Part shown: positions 6,096 through 12,261 of the stretch, piece by piece
Numbering within the stretch: position 1 is the first letter of the stretch
How the letters are laid out: each line of letters opens with the position of its first letter
Source: Bacillota bacterium
GTDB taxonomy: Bacteria > Bacillota > Bacilli > Alicyclobacillales > Alicyclobacillaceae
DNA: 12,261 nucleotides
Direction: 5' to 3'
NCBI GenBank assembly: GCA_021820805.1
Contig: JAKADF010000045.1
Coordinates: 1-12,261, forward strand
The notes under the pieces: model-generated
Told to the model about the DNA's origin: nothing
What the model saw: only the letters and a program-made list of their open reading frames with translations
Databases searched by the model: none
Program-made: the position numbers and the translations under genes

Positions 6096-6959
6096 TCATT
6101 TGACATGAATAACCAAACCACGTTTCATTCCCATTATCCCAAAGATTGCTCCGAGAGCCATAAGGAGAATACCCGTAATGAACATGGGGCTGCCCACGTC
6201 TTGAGTGGTCAACAATTGTGGTGCATAAGCAGTGATTATGATGATGAGTATTGTTGACATTACAAGTGATACTATCATTCCAAACAAGATCACAACTTCA
6301 GGTGCGAATACATACTTGAGCTCTGAAAGTTGGAAGTCTGTCCTAGTAATCATGAGAGAAACAGAAACTGTACCAACAATCAACATCATAGCAAACAATA
6401 CGATGTATCCGCCGAAGAACAAATAAATGTGCGTCATCGCAAACCCTATATGATGCCAATTTGCCAATATTATCGTAGAAATTATGCTTATAATTAAGCA
6501 CGATAACGCAACTCCAAAAGGCATTAACACATTTTTTTGTTTATGCTTTACGGCAAGTCTCAAAGAGATAACGAATACGGGTAAGCCTCCAATCAAAAAA
6601 GCCAAAAATGAGAGGCATCCTGCAATAAAATTCGCATCGAAAAGAACCCTGAACTCAGGGTGAAAGATTGCCGCTGCGTTAAATTGGGTAAGTGGATCGG
6701 TCAACCGTTGGAGCATGCTCCATCCGACTCCAAACAACATGAAGGCACAAAATATCATCATAACCCCAGTGCGAAGCCGATTCACCATATAGGTCACTCC
6801 TTCTGTAAGCCCGTCATAATTCAAATTTGCGTCTAAAGCCCCAATCAATAAATCAACCACTGTCGCAGGTGTAATCCTGTGTTGTTCTAGTATTGCTAAC
6901 ATTTCTCCTTCATATCTCTCCCGCCACGCTCGCGGATAAAGTCGCAGTAACCAGCGCAT
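6096..6959 (-). CDS. Multi-pass membrane protein, PadR partner
   Basis: The 287-aa protein has an N-terminal cytoplasmic motif (LLRLYPRAWRERYEGEML, residues 4-21, then ILEQH), which is typical of membrane proteins encoded beside PadR regulators. About six hydrophobic helices follow (around residues 65-85, 109-130, 147-170, 177-200, 220-245 and 260-282). No enzyme or transporter signature is visible. Its ATG overlaps the padR-type stop in TAATG, with GAGGGA six bases upstream, so the two genes are translationally coupled and share the promoter upstream of the regulator. Proteins of this layout are often linked to membrane stress or export, but the function here is not known. Confidence 0.75.
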   Translation of the reverse strand: MRWLLRLYPRAWRERYEGEMLAILEQHRITPATVVDLLIGALDANLNYDGLTEGVTYMVNRLRTGVMMIFCAFMLFGVGWSMLQRLTDPLTQFNAAAIFHPEFRVLFDANFIAGCLSFLAFLIGGLPVFVISLRLAVKHKQKNVLMPFGVALSCLIISIISTIILANWHHIGFAMTHIYLFFGGYIVLFAMMLIVGTVSVSLMITRTDFQLSELKYVFAPEVVILFGMIVSLVMSTILIIIITAYAPQLLTTQDVGSPMFITGILLMALGAIFGIMGMKRGLVIHVK

Positions 6960-7279
6960 TAGAATCCCTCCAAAGATGCCAATCGTTTTTTCCCAACCGA
7001 AGCGACTTGTTCCAATGTTGCAACTTGTCTACGAAGGGCAGTTACACCTTCACCGGTAATACGGTATGGCTGCCGCCTTTCCTCCGTCGGGAGCGCTTCT
7101 ATCCACCCCTGTTTCTCCAAGCGCGTGATTGCACCATAAAGGGTTCCTGGCTCCAGTTGAGTGCCGCTAAACGCTAGAATGTCTTCCATCATGGCGTATC
7201 CATGTTTCGGTCCATTCGCTAAGCTAGAAAGAATAAGGAACGATGCATCCGAAAACCTTCCTAAAGTATTTTGTCTCAT
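6959..7279 (-). CDS. PadR family transcriptional regulator
   Basis: The 106-aa protein is essentially the PadR winged-helix domain: FLILSSLANGPKHGYAMMEDI (helices 1-2), LEPGTLYGAITRLEKQGWIEAL (recognition helix) and the wing RRQPYRITGEGVTALRR. A short C-terminal helix for dimer formation ends the protein, as in the small PadR-s2 class. PadR repressors bind operators at their own promoter and release when a ligand, phenolic acid or drug is present (family knowledge). ATG start with GGGGGA six bases upstream. It is first in a two-gene operon with a membrane protein. The promoter just upstream carries two palindromes, which suggests autorepression. The inducing signal cannot be inferred. Confidence 0.92.
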   Translation of the reverse strand: MRQNTLGRFSDASFLILSSLANGPKHGYAMMEDILAFSGTQLEPGTLYGAITRLEKQGWIEALPTEERRQPYRITGEGVTALRRQVATLEQVASVGKKRLASLEGF

Positions 7280-7305
7280 GTGAGTTCCCCCAGACTACTA
7301 TGATC

Positions 7306-7354
7306 AACTTACTAAGTTCAACTTAATATTAAGCCATATGTTGACTGTCGTCAA
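7306..7354 (-). promoter_or_regulatory. SigA-type promoter with probable PadR operators
   Basis: On the minus strand TTGACG (7349-7354) and TAATAT (7326-7331) are separated by exactly 17 bases. The -10 box lies inside the perfect 12-bp palindrome CTTAATATTAAG (7322-7333). A second palindrome, AACTTA-N-TAAGTT (7306-7318), begins three bases further downstream, near the expected transcription start. Binding of the PadR dimer at either site would block polymerase; that these are its operators is inference. Confidence 0.75.
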
Positions 7355-7464
7355 GATAGACATGTCTCACCTTAGGAAACACTACCCTAAAATTAATTCT
7401 AGGAGTTCAAAGATAAATGGACATTTCACCCAATGATAGCGATGCAGCGGTTTTTGGCAATAAT

Positions 7465-7768
7465 TCAATATTGTTGCCGTTCTTGAGCTGTCATAGCTTG
7501 ATATACTTGTGCTACTGCTTGTTGAAGTTTTCGATTATCGATTGAGCCAAAGTTTGTATTACTATAAGGTTTAAATTCATCTTCAAAAACATTAATAACA
7601 TGTTCATAATGCAGTTTTTCAGCATCGGAAAGTAGTGGTTGACCCGGAATTTGGTGCCCCAAAAGACTCGTCATAGCGTGATCCATAAACATAACAATTC
7701 AAAAATAGAGAAACTATGAGGACACCTAAGCTTATCCATACAAGTGATTTACTTCGCTTATTCAACAT
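7465..7768 (-). pseudogene. Small membrane-anchored protein gene with a frameshift
   Basis: The ATG at 7768 has AGAGGAG five bases upstream and opens a frame with a clear membrane anchor (LVWISLGVLIVSLFLNCYVYG) that stops after 49 codons at 7619. The next frame continues from about 7692 with QPLLSDAEKLHYEHVINVF and a helical Gln-rich end (QAVAQVYQAMTAQERQQY). It has no ribosome binding site of its own. Skipping one base between about 7698 and 7660 joins both into a 100-aa protein of anchor plus extracytoplasmic helices, similar in plan to the gene at 8295-8825. Either this is a single-base insertion (mutation or sequencing error) or a programmed shift; the first is more likely. It is last in the envelope-gene cluster, 36 bases after the previous gene. 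Confidence 0.6.
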
Positions 7769-7804
7769 CGCAACTCCTCTATTAATTCACCATAAATCCC
7801 GCCA

Positions 7805-7978
7805 TCATGAAGTCGGCTTATCCAAAATTGCTAATAGCAAAGTTGCTAGAGGGCCTATAAAGAGCGAGATAAAGAACCAGTTCAAACCACTTCTATTTTT
7901 GCATTGGGCGATATTTGCATTTATTAGCATCAATGTGCCCCACCCCATTACATATCCATGCGAAGATGGAGTAATCAT
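7805..7978 (-). CDS. Small membrane protein (57 aa)
   Basis: This short gene opens with ATG after a strong AAAGGGGGG site. The protein has a first hydrophobic stretch (YVMGWGTLMLINANIAQ), a polar turn (CKNRSG) and a second helix (LNWFFISLFIGPLATLLLAI). The pattern 'K-x-R-S-G-x-x-W-F-F-x-G-P' is common in small two-helix membrane proteins of Gram-positive bacteria with no assigned reaction. It lies 57 bases after the 77-aa membrane protein gene and 36 bases before the frameshifted gene, consistent with one transcript. Both ends are well supported; the function is unknown. Confidence 0.7.
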   Translation of the reverse strand: MITPSSHGYVMGWGTLMLINANIAQCKNRSGLNWFFISLFIGPLATLLLAILDKPTS

Positions 7979-8035
7979 TATTGAAAATCCCCCCTTTATC
8001 CTACAATGGTCAATTTTTCTACTCCCAGTTCAATT

Positions 8036-8269
8036 TTATTTACGCCTGTAATCCTCGATTTCTCCCCACAACAGGTACGCGACTCCAATCAGAAAAGATA
8101 GCCAAATCATTCCCCATGGTGGTCCTACATAGCTGAGAAATGTCTGAAATTGCTCAGAACTCCAAGGACCGGATGTTCCTGAATAATACGAAGCGGCAGA
8201 GATAAATCTTGCTGAGTACAAAATTGCAGAGATAAGACAGAAGACAGCACCCACTCCACGTTTGGACAT
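8036..8269 (-). CDS. Small membrane protein (77 aa)
   Basis: The protein has two hydrophobic segments: residues about 6-27 (GAVFCLISAILYSARFISAA) and about 52-70 (WGMIWLSFLIGVAYLLWG). They are separated by a short Tyr/Ser/Pro-rich loop and followed by a charged tail EIEDYRRK. No enzymatic motif is seen. A GGGAGGG site lies six bases before ATG, and the gene begins 25 bases after the stop of the 176-aa gene upstream, so the two are probably co-transcribed. I do not recognise the family. Confidence 0.7.
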   Translation of the reverse strand: MSKRGVGAVFCLISAILYSARFISAASYYSGTSGPWSSEQFQTFLSYVGPPWGMIWLSFLIGVAYLLWGEIEDYRRK

Positions 8270-8294
8270 TTAAAACCCTCCCATTATAGAAAAT

Positions 8295-8825
8295 TTATTG
8301 CAGTGAAGAATATGACGGATATCCAGGATACTCCTCATCTAGTCCTTTGACGGCACTACGCAATTTATTAAGATCCATATTTGTAAACGATGCTGGATTG
8401 AGGGCAGAGTGCAACTCATGCAAAGTTTTGCTGTTTGCAATTAATGTGCTTTGCAACTTACCCTTCGGAACACTAGCTTCAGACGGAACAGGGCTTTCTG
8501 ATTGTGCTAAGGCAATATAAATAGGGTAAATATCTATACCTTCTTTAGCTAAATCCGTTCGCAATCCCAAAATCAGCCCCATAGCACGATTTATGTTCAT
8601 ATTCGCCGAAACAATATGGGTTTGTTGTATCTTAGAACCTGGCTGGTCCTTTATAGCAGAATCGATTTCTTCCATTGCTTCATTCAGAGACAATTTAAAA
8701 CTGCTATATGATGCAGTTTCCATTTGGAGCACTTTCGAATTCCTATATAAGCGAACACCAAGCCATCCATTCGCAAATAATGATAAAGCCAAAATCCCTA
8801 TCGTGATAACACGGAATCGATTCAT
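8295..8825 (-). CDS. Membrane-anchored helical protein of unknown function (176 aa)
   Basis: There is an N-terminal anchor or uncleaved signal (VITIGILALSLFANGWLGVRLY, about residues 6-27) with a basic N-terminus. The outer part is predicted helical: SSFKLSLNEAMEEIDSAIKD, then NINRAMGLILGLRTDLAKEG, and a final segment with KTLHELHSALNPAS. It ends in a Tyr/Pro/Ser-rich tail (EEYPGYPSYSSLQ). AGGGGAAA is placed six bases before ATG. It is 78 bases downstream of the lipoprotein gene and 25 bases upstream of a small membrane protein gene. The design (anchor plus helices) resembles the frameshifted gene at 7465-7768, so the two may be distant paralogues. No known family is recognised. Confidence 0.75.
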   Translation of the reverse strand: MNRFRVITIGILALSLFANGWLGVRLYRNSKVLQMETASYSSFKLSLNEAMEEIDSAIKDQPGSKIQQTHIVSANMNINRAMGLILGLRTDLAKEGIDIYPIYIALAQSESPVPSEASVPKGKLQSTLIANSKTLHELHSALNPASFTNMDLNKLRSAVKGLDEEYPGYPSYSSLQ

Positions 8826-8903
8826 GTACTTTCCCCTGAACTTGATAAATTTTTACTAACGCATACTCCATACCTCGAACTACTTTTCACGCCTACAATC
8901 CCG

Positions 8904-9938
8904 TCACGAGAGAGAGTTGGCAACCTTAACAAGGTCATTTTTTGTAAGATCAATGGAACCAATTACTATCATGTTGACTCCGCTTTTAGAAGTCCAGGTT
9001 ATGGCCCTGCGATTCGAACTGCTACCATCGACGAGCGAGACAGCATTACCACCATCAATATAAACGGCTTTTTCTCCACCATTTAAAACAAGATTGACCC
9101 CATTTTGCGCCTTCGCGATGTTGGGATTGACATATTTCATGCCAATACTTTCAATTACCTTTAATCGCGTATTGCCTTGCATGTATGTCAAAGTAAGTCG
9201 TCCCTCATCTTGCTTTTTATTTCCTCTAAATTCTTTTACTGATACACCTGCAGCTGTTTGCGTATCCCACTTAAATGGAATGTACTTCGGAATAAATGCA
9301 GTAAATGGGACAGCGGTTGGTGCTTTGGCAACCCCATATGTCTGCGTGTTTATCATATCTGGTGCAATCTTTACTGGTTCGCTGAGACTTTGAAGAATAT
9401 GTTCTAATTGAGTTATATTGAACCCGTTATTATTTGAGATATCACTTGAGACAAGATAAAAGACACCTTTGTCAATCATGGCGACCCCAGTACCGTATCC
9501 CGGAACGTTATTTTTATAAAGTGTTTTGCCGTTTTTCTGATAGGTTTGCCAAGGAGTTCCGATCTTTGGAGGCGTATTCGTGTCAATTTTAGTCTCCATA
9601 ATTGTGAAGGACTTCCCCGAGCCATCTGGTGCAAGGTAAGTGGCGTCATAAGCAGTATCGTTTCCCCATGTCTCAATCACTTGTGGATTGACTTTGCCCC
9701 ATGGAGGATTTACAAATTTAAATACGTAAGAATCTATTTGCTTTAACGTAAATTTCTGACTAGGCAATAACGGCTGGAATCCCATAAGAGGTGTGTAATC
9801 ATACGGGGGATTCTGCACCTTAGAAACTGGAGCGGTCGTCTCTTTTTGAACGGGATGAGTACTACAACCATACAAGAAAAATGCAGCAAAGATTGCGCTC
9901 GTAAATATCATATTTTTCTTCCAAGATTGGATCCTCAT
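8904..9938 (-). CDS. Lipoprotein with two DUF4367-like halves
   Basis: A signal peptide (residues 1-24) ends in a lipobox L-Y-G-C, with the lipidated Cys at 25, so the protein is anchored on the outer face of the membrane. The mature part appears duplicated. A first half (about 50-190) ends with an Ile/Phe-Tyr-Leu-Val-Ser strand and ITQLEHILQSLS. A second half (about 205-344) starts with FIPKYIPFKWD and ends with TWTSKSGVNMIVIGSIDLTKNDLVKVANSL. The ending 'x-x-L-x-K/T-x-x-x-L-x-x-I-A-x-S-L' is typical of DUF4367-type domains found beside ECF/anti-sigma genes and spore proteins (family knowledge). ATG at 9938 is preferred because GAGGAAGG lies five bases before it; an in-frame GTG at 9944 overlaps that site. 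It is probably the first gene of the run to 7465. Confidence 0.78.
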   Translation of the reverse strand: MRIQSWKKNMIFTSAIFAAFFLYGCSTHPVQKETTAPVSKVQNPPYDYTPLMGFQPLLPSQKFTLKQIDSYVFKFVNPPWGKVNPQVIETWGNDTAYDATYLAPDGSGKSFTIMETKIDTNTPPKIGTPWQTYQKNGKTLYKNNVPGYGTGVAMIDKGVFYLVSSDISNNNGFNITQLEHILQSLSEPVKIAPDMINTQTYGVAKAPTAVPFTAFIPKYIPFKWDTQTAAGVSVKEFRGNKKQDEGRLTLTYMQGNTRLKVIESIGMKYVNPNIAKAQNGVNLVLNGGEKAVYIDGGNAVSLVDGSSSNRRAITWTSKSGVNMIVIGSIDLTKNDLVKVANSLS

Positions 9939-9944
9939 ATTCAC

Positions 9945-10245
9945 CTTCCTCTCTTGCCTTAATTTTTTCGATAGAACCCAACAAATGAAGTGAATTCACC
10001 TCAATATTTCGTTTCTTTGTTTTACATTGATAGCTAAAATGGGTTCGCATTATCAAGATTGATTGCTTATAATTTCTCCATGATTTGAAACACCAATCAT
10101 ATGCTTCAAATAAGCATCCGTTCGAGAAGGTTATCACGATATTCTTTACACTCGGACTGTCCACCACAACGCCGGTAACCCAAGAATAGTTCCTGCCAAG
10201 AAAGTGGACAATTTACGGGTCAATCACATCACATCTAGGTAATTT
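9945..10245 (-). other. Degenerate interval with a possible beta-domain remnant
   Basis: This 300-bp gap between two lipoprotein genes has no intact gene. On the minus strand, about 10200 down to 10090, a frame reads NYSWVTGVVVDSPSVKNI followed by VITFSNG. The phrase G-x-V-x-D-x-x-V-K-x-I-x-I-T-F-S-N-G looks like a beta-strand repeat of secreted Firmicute proteins. It has stops upstream and no ribosome binding site, and its downstream continuation is not protein-like. It may be a pseudogene fragment or chance. The promoter of the downstream lipoprotein must lie here, but none is clear. Confidence 0.35.
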
Positions 10246-11913
10246 TTACGGCGTGTACACCGTCCATAACGGTTCTGTTCCTGCAGTCTTTTCATCGTTT
10301 GCTAGAACAGTAACCCAAGACCTTCCATCCACAATAGAACCACCAAAGTACCAATTTCCTAACCAAACGGACTTCATACTATTCGTGGCAGGATCATAGT
10401 ACATCTGTGCAACATCCAGAAGATTGTTATTTCCAGTTCCATCGGGAACAGTTTCCTCCCAGTATGCAGCTCCGCTGCCCACACTTAAGTTTCCCGTTAT
10501 TGTCTGAACCATATAAAGTTGAGTAAGAGGAGTCCATTTATTCGAGTGTTCAGACCAGTAGTAATACGCCCCTTGACCCTCCATACCTGAATTCCGCCCG
10601 CTTTTCAAAGCATCCATAAATCCAACTTGAAGAATAAATCCACCTTCAGTGCGTATTAGACTCCCTACATCTGCTGAATAATTCGCCTTTCCAGATGGAT
10701 TTTGGGGCACCTCTTTCATAAAGAGAGATGGCCAGTTTGGCGAAAATTGGCTCGTATACTTGGTATCCGATTTCACTGTGTTATTAGTACTTAAGCTCAA
10801 CTGTCTGACAACCTCGCTCTGTACCTTAGGCATCACGACATCATTACTCGGCAGCCATCCTGTCCAGGCGGATCCGATAACAGGACCATCAAATCCAATC
10901 CATTCATGTGGAAGTTTTGCGATAACAACCGATCCATCAGAAAGAGAACCATCTGATGAATGGTACGGAGTAAAATAGATTGTTGTGTATCCTGTTAGAT
11001 CTGGATGTCGCATATCAAAGTTTCGATGATTGGTTGGTGCCCAAACGATTCCGTTATCGATTGGCAGAACAAACAATTGCATGTTTTGATATCCCTTGGG
11101 TACTGAATAATTCACACCACTTATATTTATCCGTGACGTAGAATATGTCGAATCGATAGTCCACGATTGTCCATACTTAACCGTTCCACTGCCTGAACTC
11201 GCAACAATTTTCGTGATCCCCTTCTGAGGCAAAACGCTAGCTAGATAGTTTGCTGGTACGAGCGGAGTGACCACTTTTGTGATTCCTGGTTTGTATATGG
11301 AAGTCCCAGATGTTTCACCCCACATATGCTGGCTATTAAGCACCTCTGGAACCTTCCAGTGATTCAATAGTTCCATGATCTCACTTTTTGCACGATCACG
11401 ATTACCGATTATGATTGCATCAACAGCATATGCATACTCACCCCCGTAAAAAATGACCCAATATTCGTAAGTCGGGGAAGTCGATTGAGAGGCGGCTGGT
11501 GGAGTTCTTTCATTAAGTACAAGAGTAGCCTTACCAGCCGAAGTCGAAATAGTTTTGTGGCTGATGATTGTCGAATGATTACCAACTACTTCTTTGTATC
11601 CATCAGCCTTGAGATGAGGCAATCTTGTTACGAGAAGTTGGATGGATAAGTCTTTCCAACGAACAGGGCGGTTCGGCTCAACGACTTCACCATTCGGCAA
11701 TGTCAGGATTGTTTGAAACAGTGGGTTTGTTTGTGGTTGTGGATTATCTGTCGTATTGTTAATAGCAGTCTCATTTCCTGTAAGTGTCGACTTTTTACCA
11801 ACCGATGAGTTTGATACAAATGAGTTTCCGCATCCACTAAGCATCAACAAGAATAGAGCCAAAAAACTATTTATATATTTTGCAAATTTATTTTTCATGA
11901 GGACAGTCAACAT
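10246..11913 (-). CDS. Large lipoprotein of unknown function (555 aa)
   Basis: A basic N-terminus and hydrophobic helix (residues about 14-25) lead to a lipobox L-S-G-C with Cys28, so the protein is exported and lipid-anchored. A polar Asn/Ser/Thr linker (about 29-62) follows. Residues about 75-190 form a compact domain containing KTISTSAGKATLVLNERT, YEYWVIFYGGEYAYAVDAII and ending LLNHWKVPE. The rest (about 200-555) is beta-rich and aromatic: WTIDSTYSTSRI, HEWIGFDGPVIGSAWTGWLP, GAYYYWSEHSNKWTPL, SVWLGNWYFGGS. No catalytic motif is recognised. GGAAGG abuts the ATG at 11913, while ATG 11898 (giving a more typical signal peptide) is 15 bases away, so the start is uncertain between these. It lies 52 bases after a small secreted-peptide gene. 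Confidence 0.8.
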   Translation of the reverse strand: MLTVLMKNKFAKYINSFLALFLLMLSGCGNSFVSNSSVGKKSTLTGNETAINNTTDNPQPQTNPLFQTILTLPNGEVVEPNRPVRWKDLSIQLLVTRLPHLKADGYKEVVGNHSTIISHKTISTSAGKATLVLNERTPPAASQSTSPTYEYWVIFYGGEYAYAVDAIIIGNRDRAKSEIMELLNHWKVPEVLNSQHMWGETSGTSIYKPGITKVVTPLVPANYLASVLPQKGITKIVASSGSGTVKYGQSWTIDSTYSTSRINISGVNYSVPKGYQNMQLFVLPIDNGIVWAPTNHRNFDMRHPDLTGYTTIYFTPYHSSDGSLSDGSVVIAKLPHEWIGFDGPVIGSAWTGWLPSNDVVMPKVQSEVVRQLSLSTNNTVKSDTKYTSQFSPNWPSLFMKEVPQNPSGKANYSADVGSLIRTEGGFILQVGFMDALKSGRNSGMEGQGAYYYWSEHSNKWTPLTQLYMVQTITGNLSVGSGAAYWEETVPDGTGNNNLLDVAQMYYDPATNSMKSVWLGNWYFGGSIVDGRSWVTVLANDEKTAGTEPLWTVYTP

Positions 11914-11965
11914 CCTTCCAAGAACACTAAAGCATAGGTTTTCGCCAATTATTCTTCTCCATTAC

Positions 11966-12121
11966 TTAATGCAGGAAATAATCAAGCTGCAAGAAAATTA
12001 TACCATTGAGGAAAGCTCCCTGATTGTGCACTTGTATATTGACGTAAGCAGTCACGGGAAAGGCGGAAAGTACGCACAACGTGATCACGAAAAGTCTCTG
12101 TTTCTGAATTGGTTTCTTCAT
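11966..12121 (-). CDS. Small secreted or anchored peptide (51 aa)
   Basis: ATG is preceded by GGGGGG nine bases upstream. The peptide starts with a basic stretch (MKKPIQKQR) and a hydrophobic helix (LFVITLCVLSAFPVTA), with a plausible signal-peptidase site after VTA. A short mature part follows (YVNIQVHNQGAFLNG, then IIFLQLDYFLH), ending at TAA. It is the first gene of the cluster within this window and lies 52 bases before the 555-aa lipoprotein gene, so the two are likely co-transcribed. The layout is that of a small exported peptide or a short membrane-anchored subunit. I do not know a family; the good ribosome binding site and signal are the main support. Confidence 0.6.
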   Translation of the reverse strand: MKKPIQKQRLFVITLCVLSAFPVTAYVNIQVHNQGAFLNGIIFLQLDYFLH

Positions 12122-12261
12122 GAAGTTCAACCCCCCTGAATTTAAGTTGACATAAAGATAGACTAATCAAATCCCAAATTGGTTACACCCATTATCTTCC
12201 TCAAATCAAAGTGAAGTGAGTGTGTGCTTGATTCGAAGGCTTTGTGACTCCCTTATTGAAA

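Noticed and set aside
7440..7490. Terminator after the last envelope gene (GGCAA/TTGCC arms)
   Set aside because: The stem is only 5 bp plus a mismatch and there is no T-run on the transcribed strand.
7716..8051. Plus-strand open frame of 111 codons
   Set aside because: It is the reverse of two well-supported minus-strand genes with ribosome binding sites (7805-7978 and the start of 7465-7768).
9862..10167. Minus-strand open frame of 101 codons overlapping the lipoprotein start
   Set aside because: No ribosome binding site, it overlaps the signal-peptide coding region in another frame, and most of it is not protein-like; only the first part is kept as a possible remnant.
11982..12170. Minus-strand open frame of 62 codons
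   Set aside because: It overlaps, in another frame, the 51-aa peptide gene, which has a better ribosome binding site and a signal peptide.

Overview
The window looks like a piece of chromosome from a spore-forming Firmicute of moderate G+C. The clues are a Spo0E-type phosphatase gene, AGGAGG-like ribosome binding sites, GTG and TTG starts, an ECF sigma/anti-sigma pair, a PadR operon and Gram-positive-type lipoproteins. Alicyclobacillaceae is a reasonable guess from the style of the genes, but the sequence alone does not prove it. No rRNA, tRNA, CRISPR array or intact transposase was found.

Left third (1-4210) is decayed and rearranged. A 53-bp tandem repeat at the left edge runs into the broken 3' side of a PgaC/IcaA-like family 2 glycosyltransferase pseudogene, which also has a nonsense codon and a frameshift. 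A tiny Spo0E-like gene (909-1067, minus) follows. Next come two separated remnants of one metabolite:H+ symporter (MHS/ProP-type MFS) gene on the plus strand: a 5' part at 1438-1865 with two in-frame stops and an internal deletion, and a 3' part at 3513-4136 with an in-frame deletion. About 1.65 kb of foreign-looking DNA lies between them. It carries, in opposite orientation, an intact two-domain VOC (glyoxalase-like) gene with a clear terminator, and a small gene inactivated by a single TGA.

Middle (4236-7354, all minus) holds regulation modules. An ECF sigma factor is one base from its membrane-bound putative anti-sigma factor, which has a Ser/Ala/Thr-rich linker. A PadR repressor overlaps a six-helix membrane protein gene through TAATG. 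A strong SigA-type promoter precedes padR, with two palindromes on and next to its -10 box, which suggests autoregulation.

Right third (7465-12121, all minus) is a run of envelope genes of mostly unknown function. In order of transcription they are: a 51-aa secreted or anchored peptide, a 555-aa lipoprotein, a degenerate 300-bp gap, a lipoprotein with two DUF4367-like halves, and four small single-pass or two-pass membrane proteins. The last of these needs a frameshift to be read through. The close spacing, the common strand and the shared membrane or secreted character suggest one or two transcription units acting at the cell or spore envelope. This is the part most likely to hold an undescribed system.
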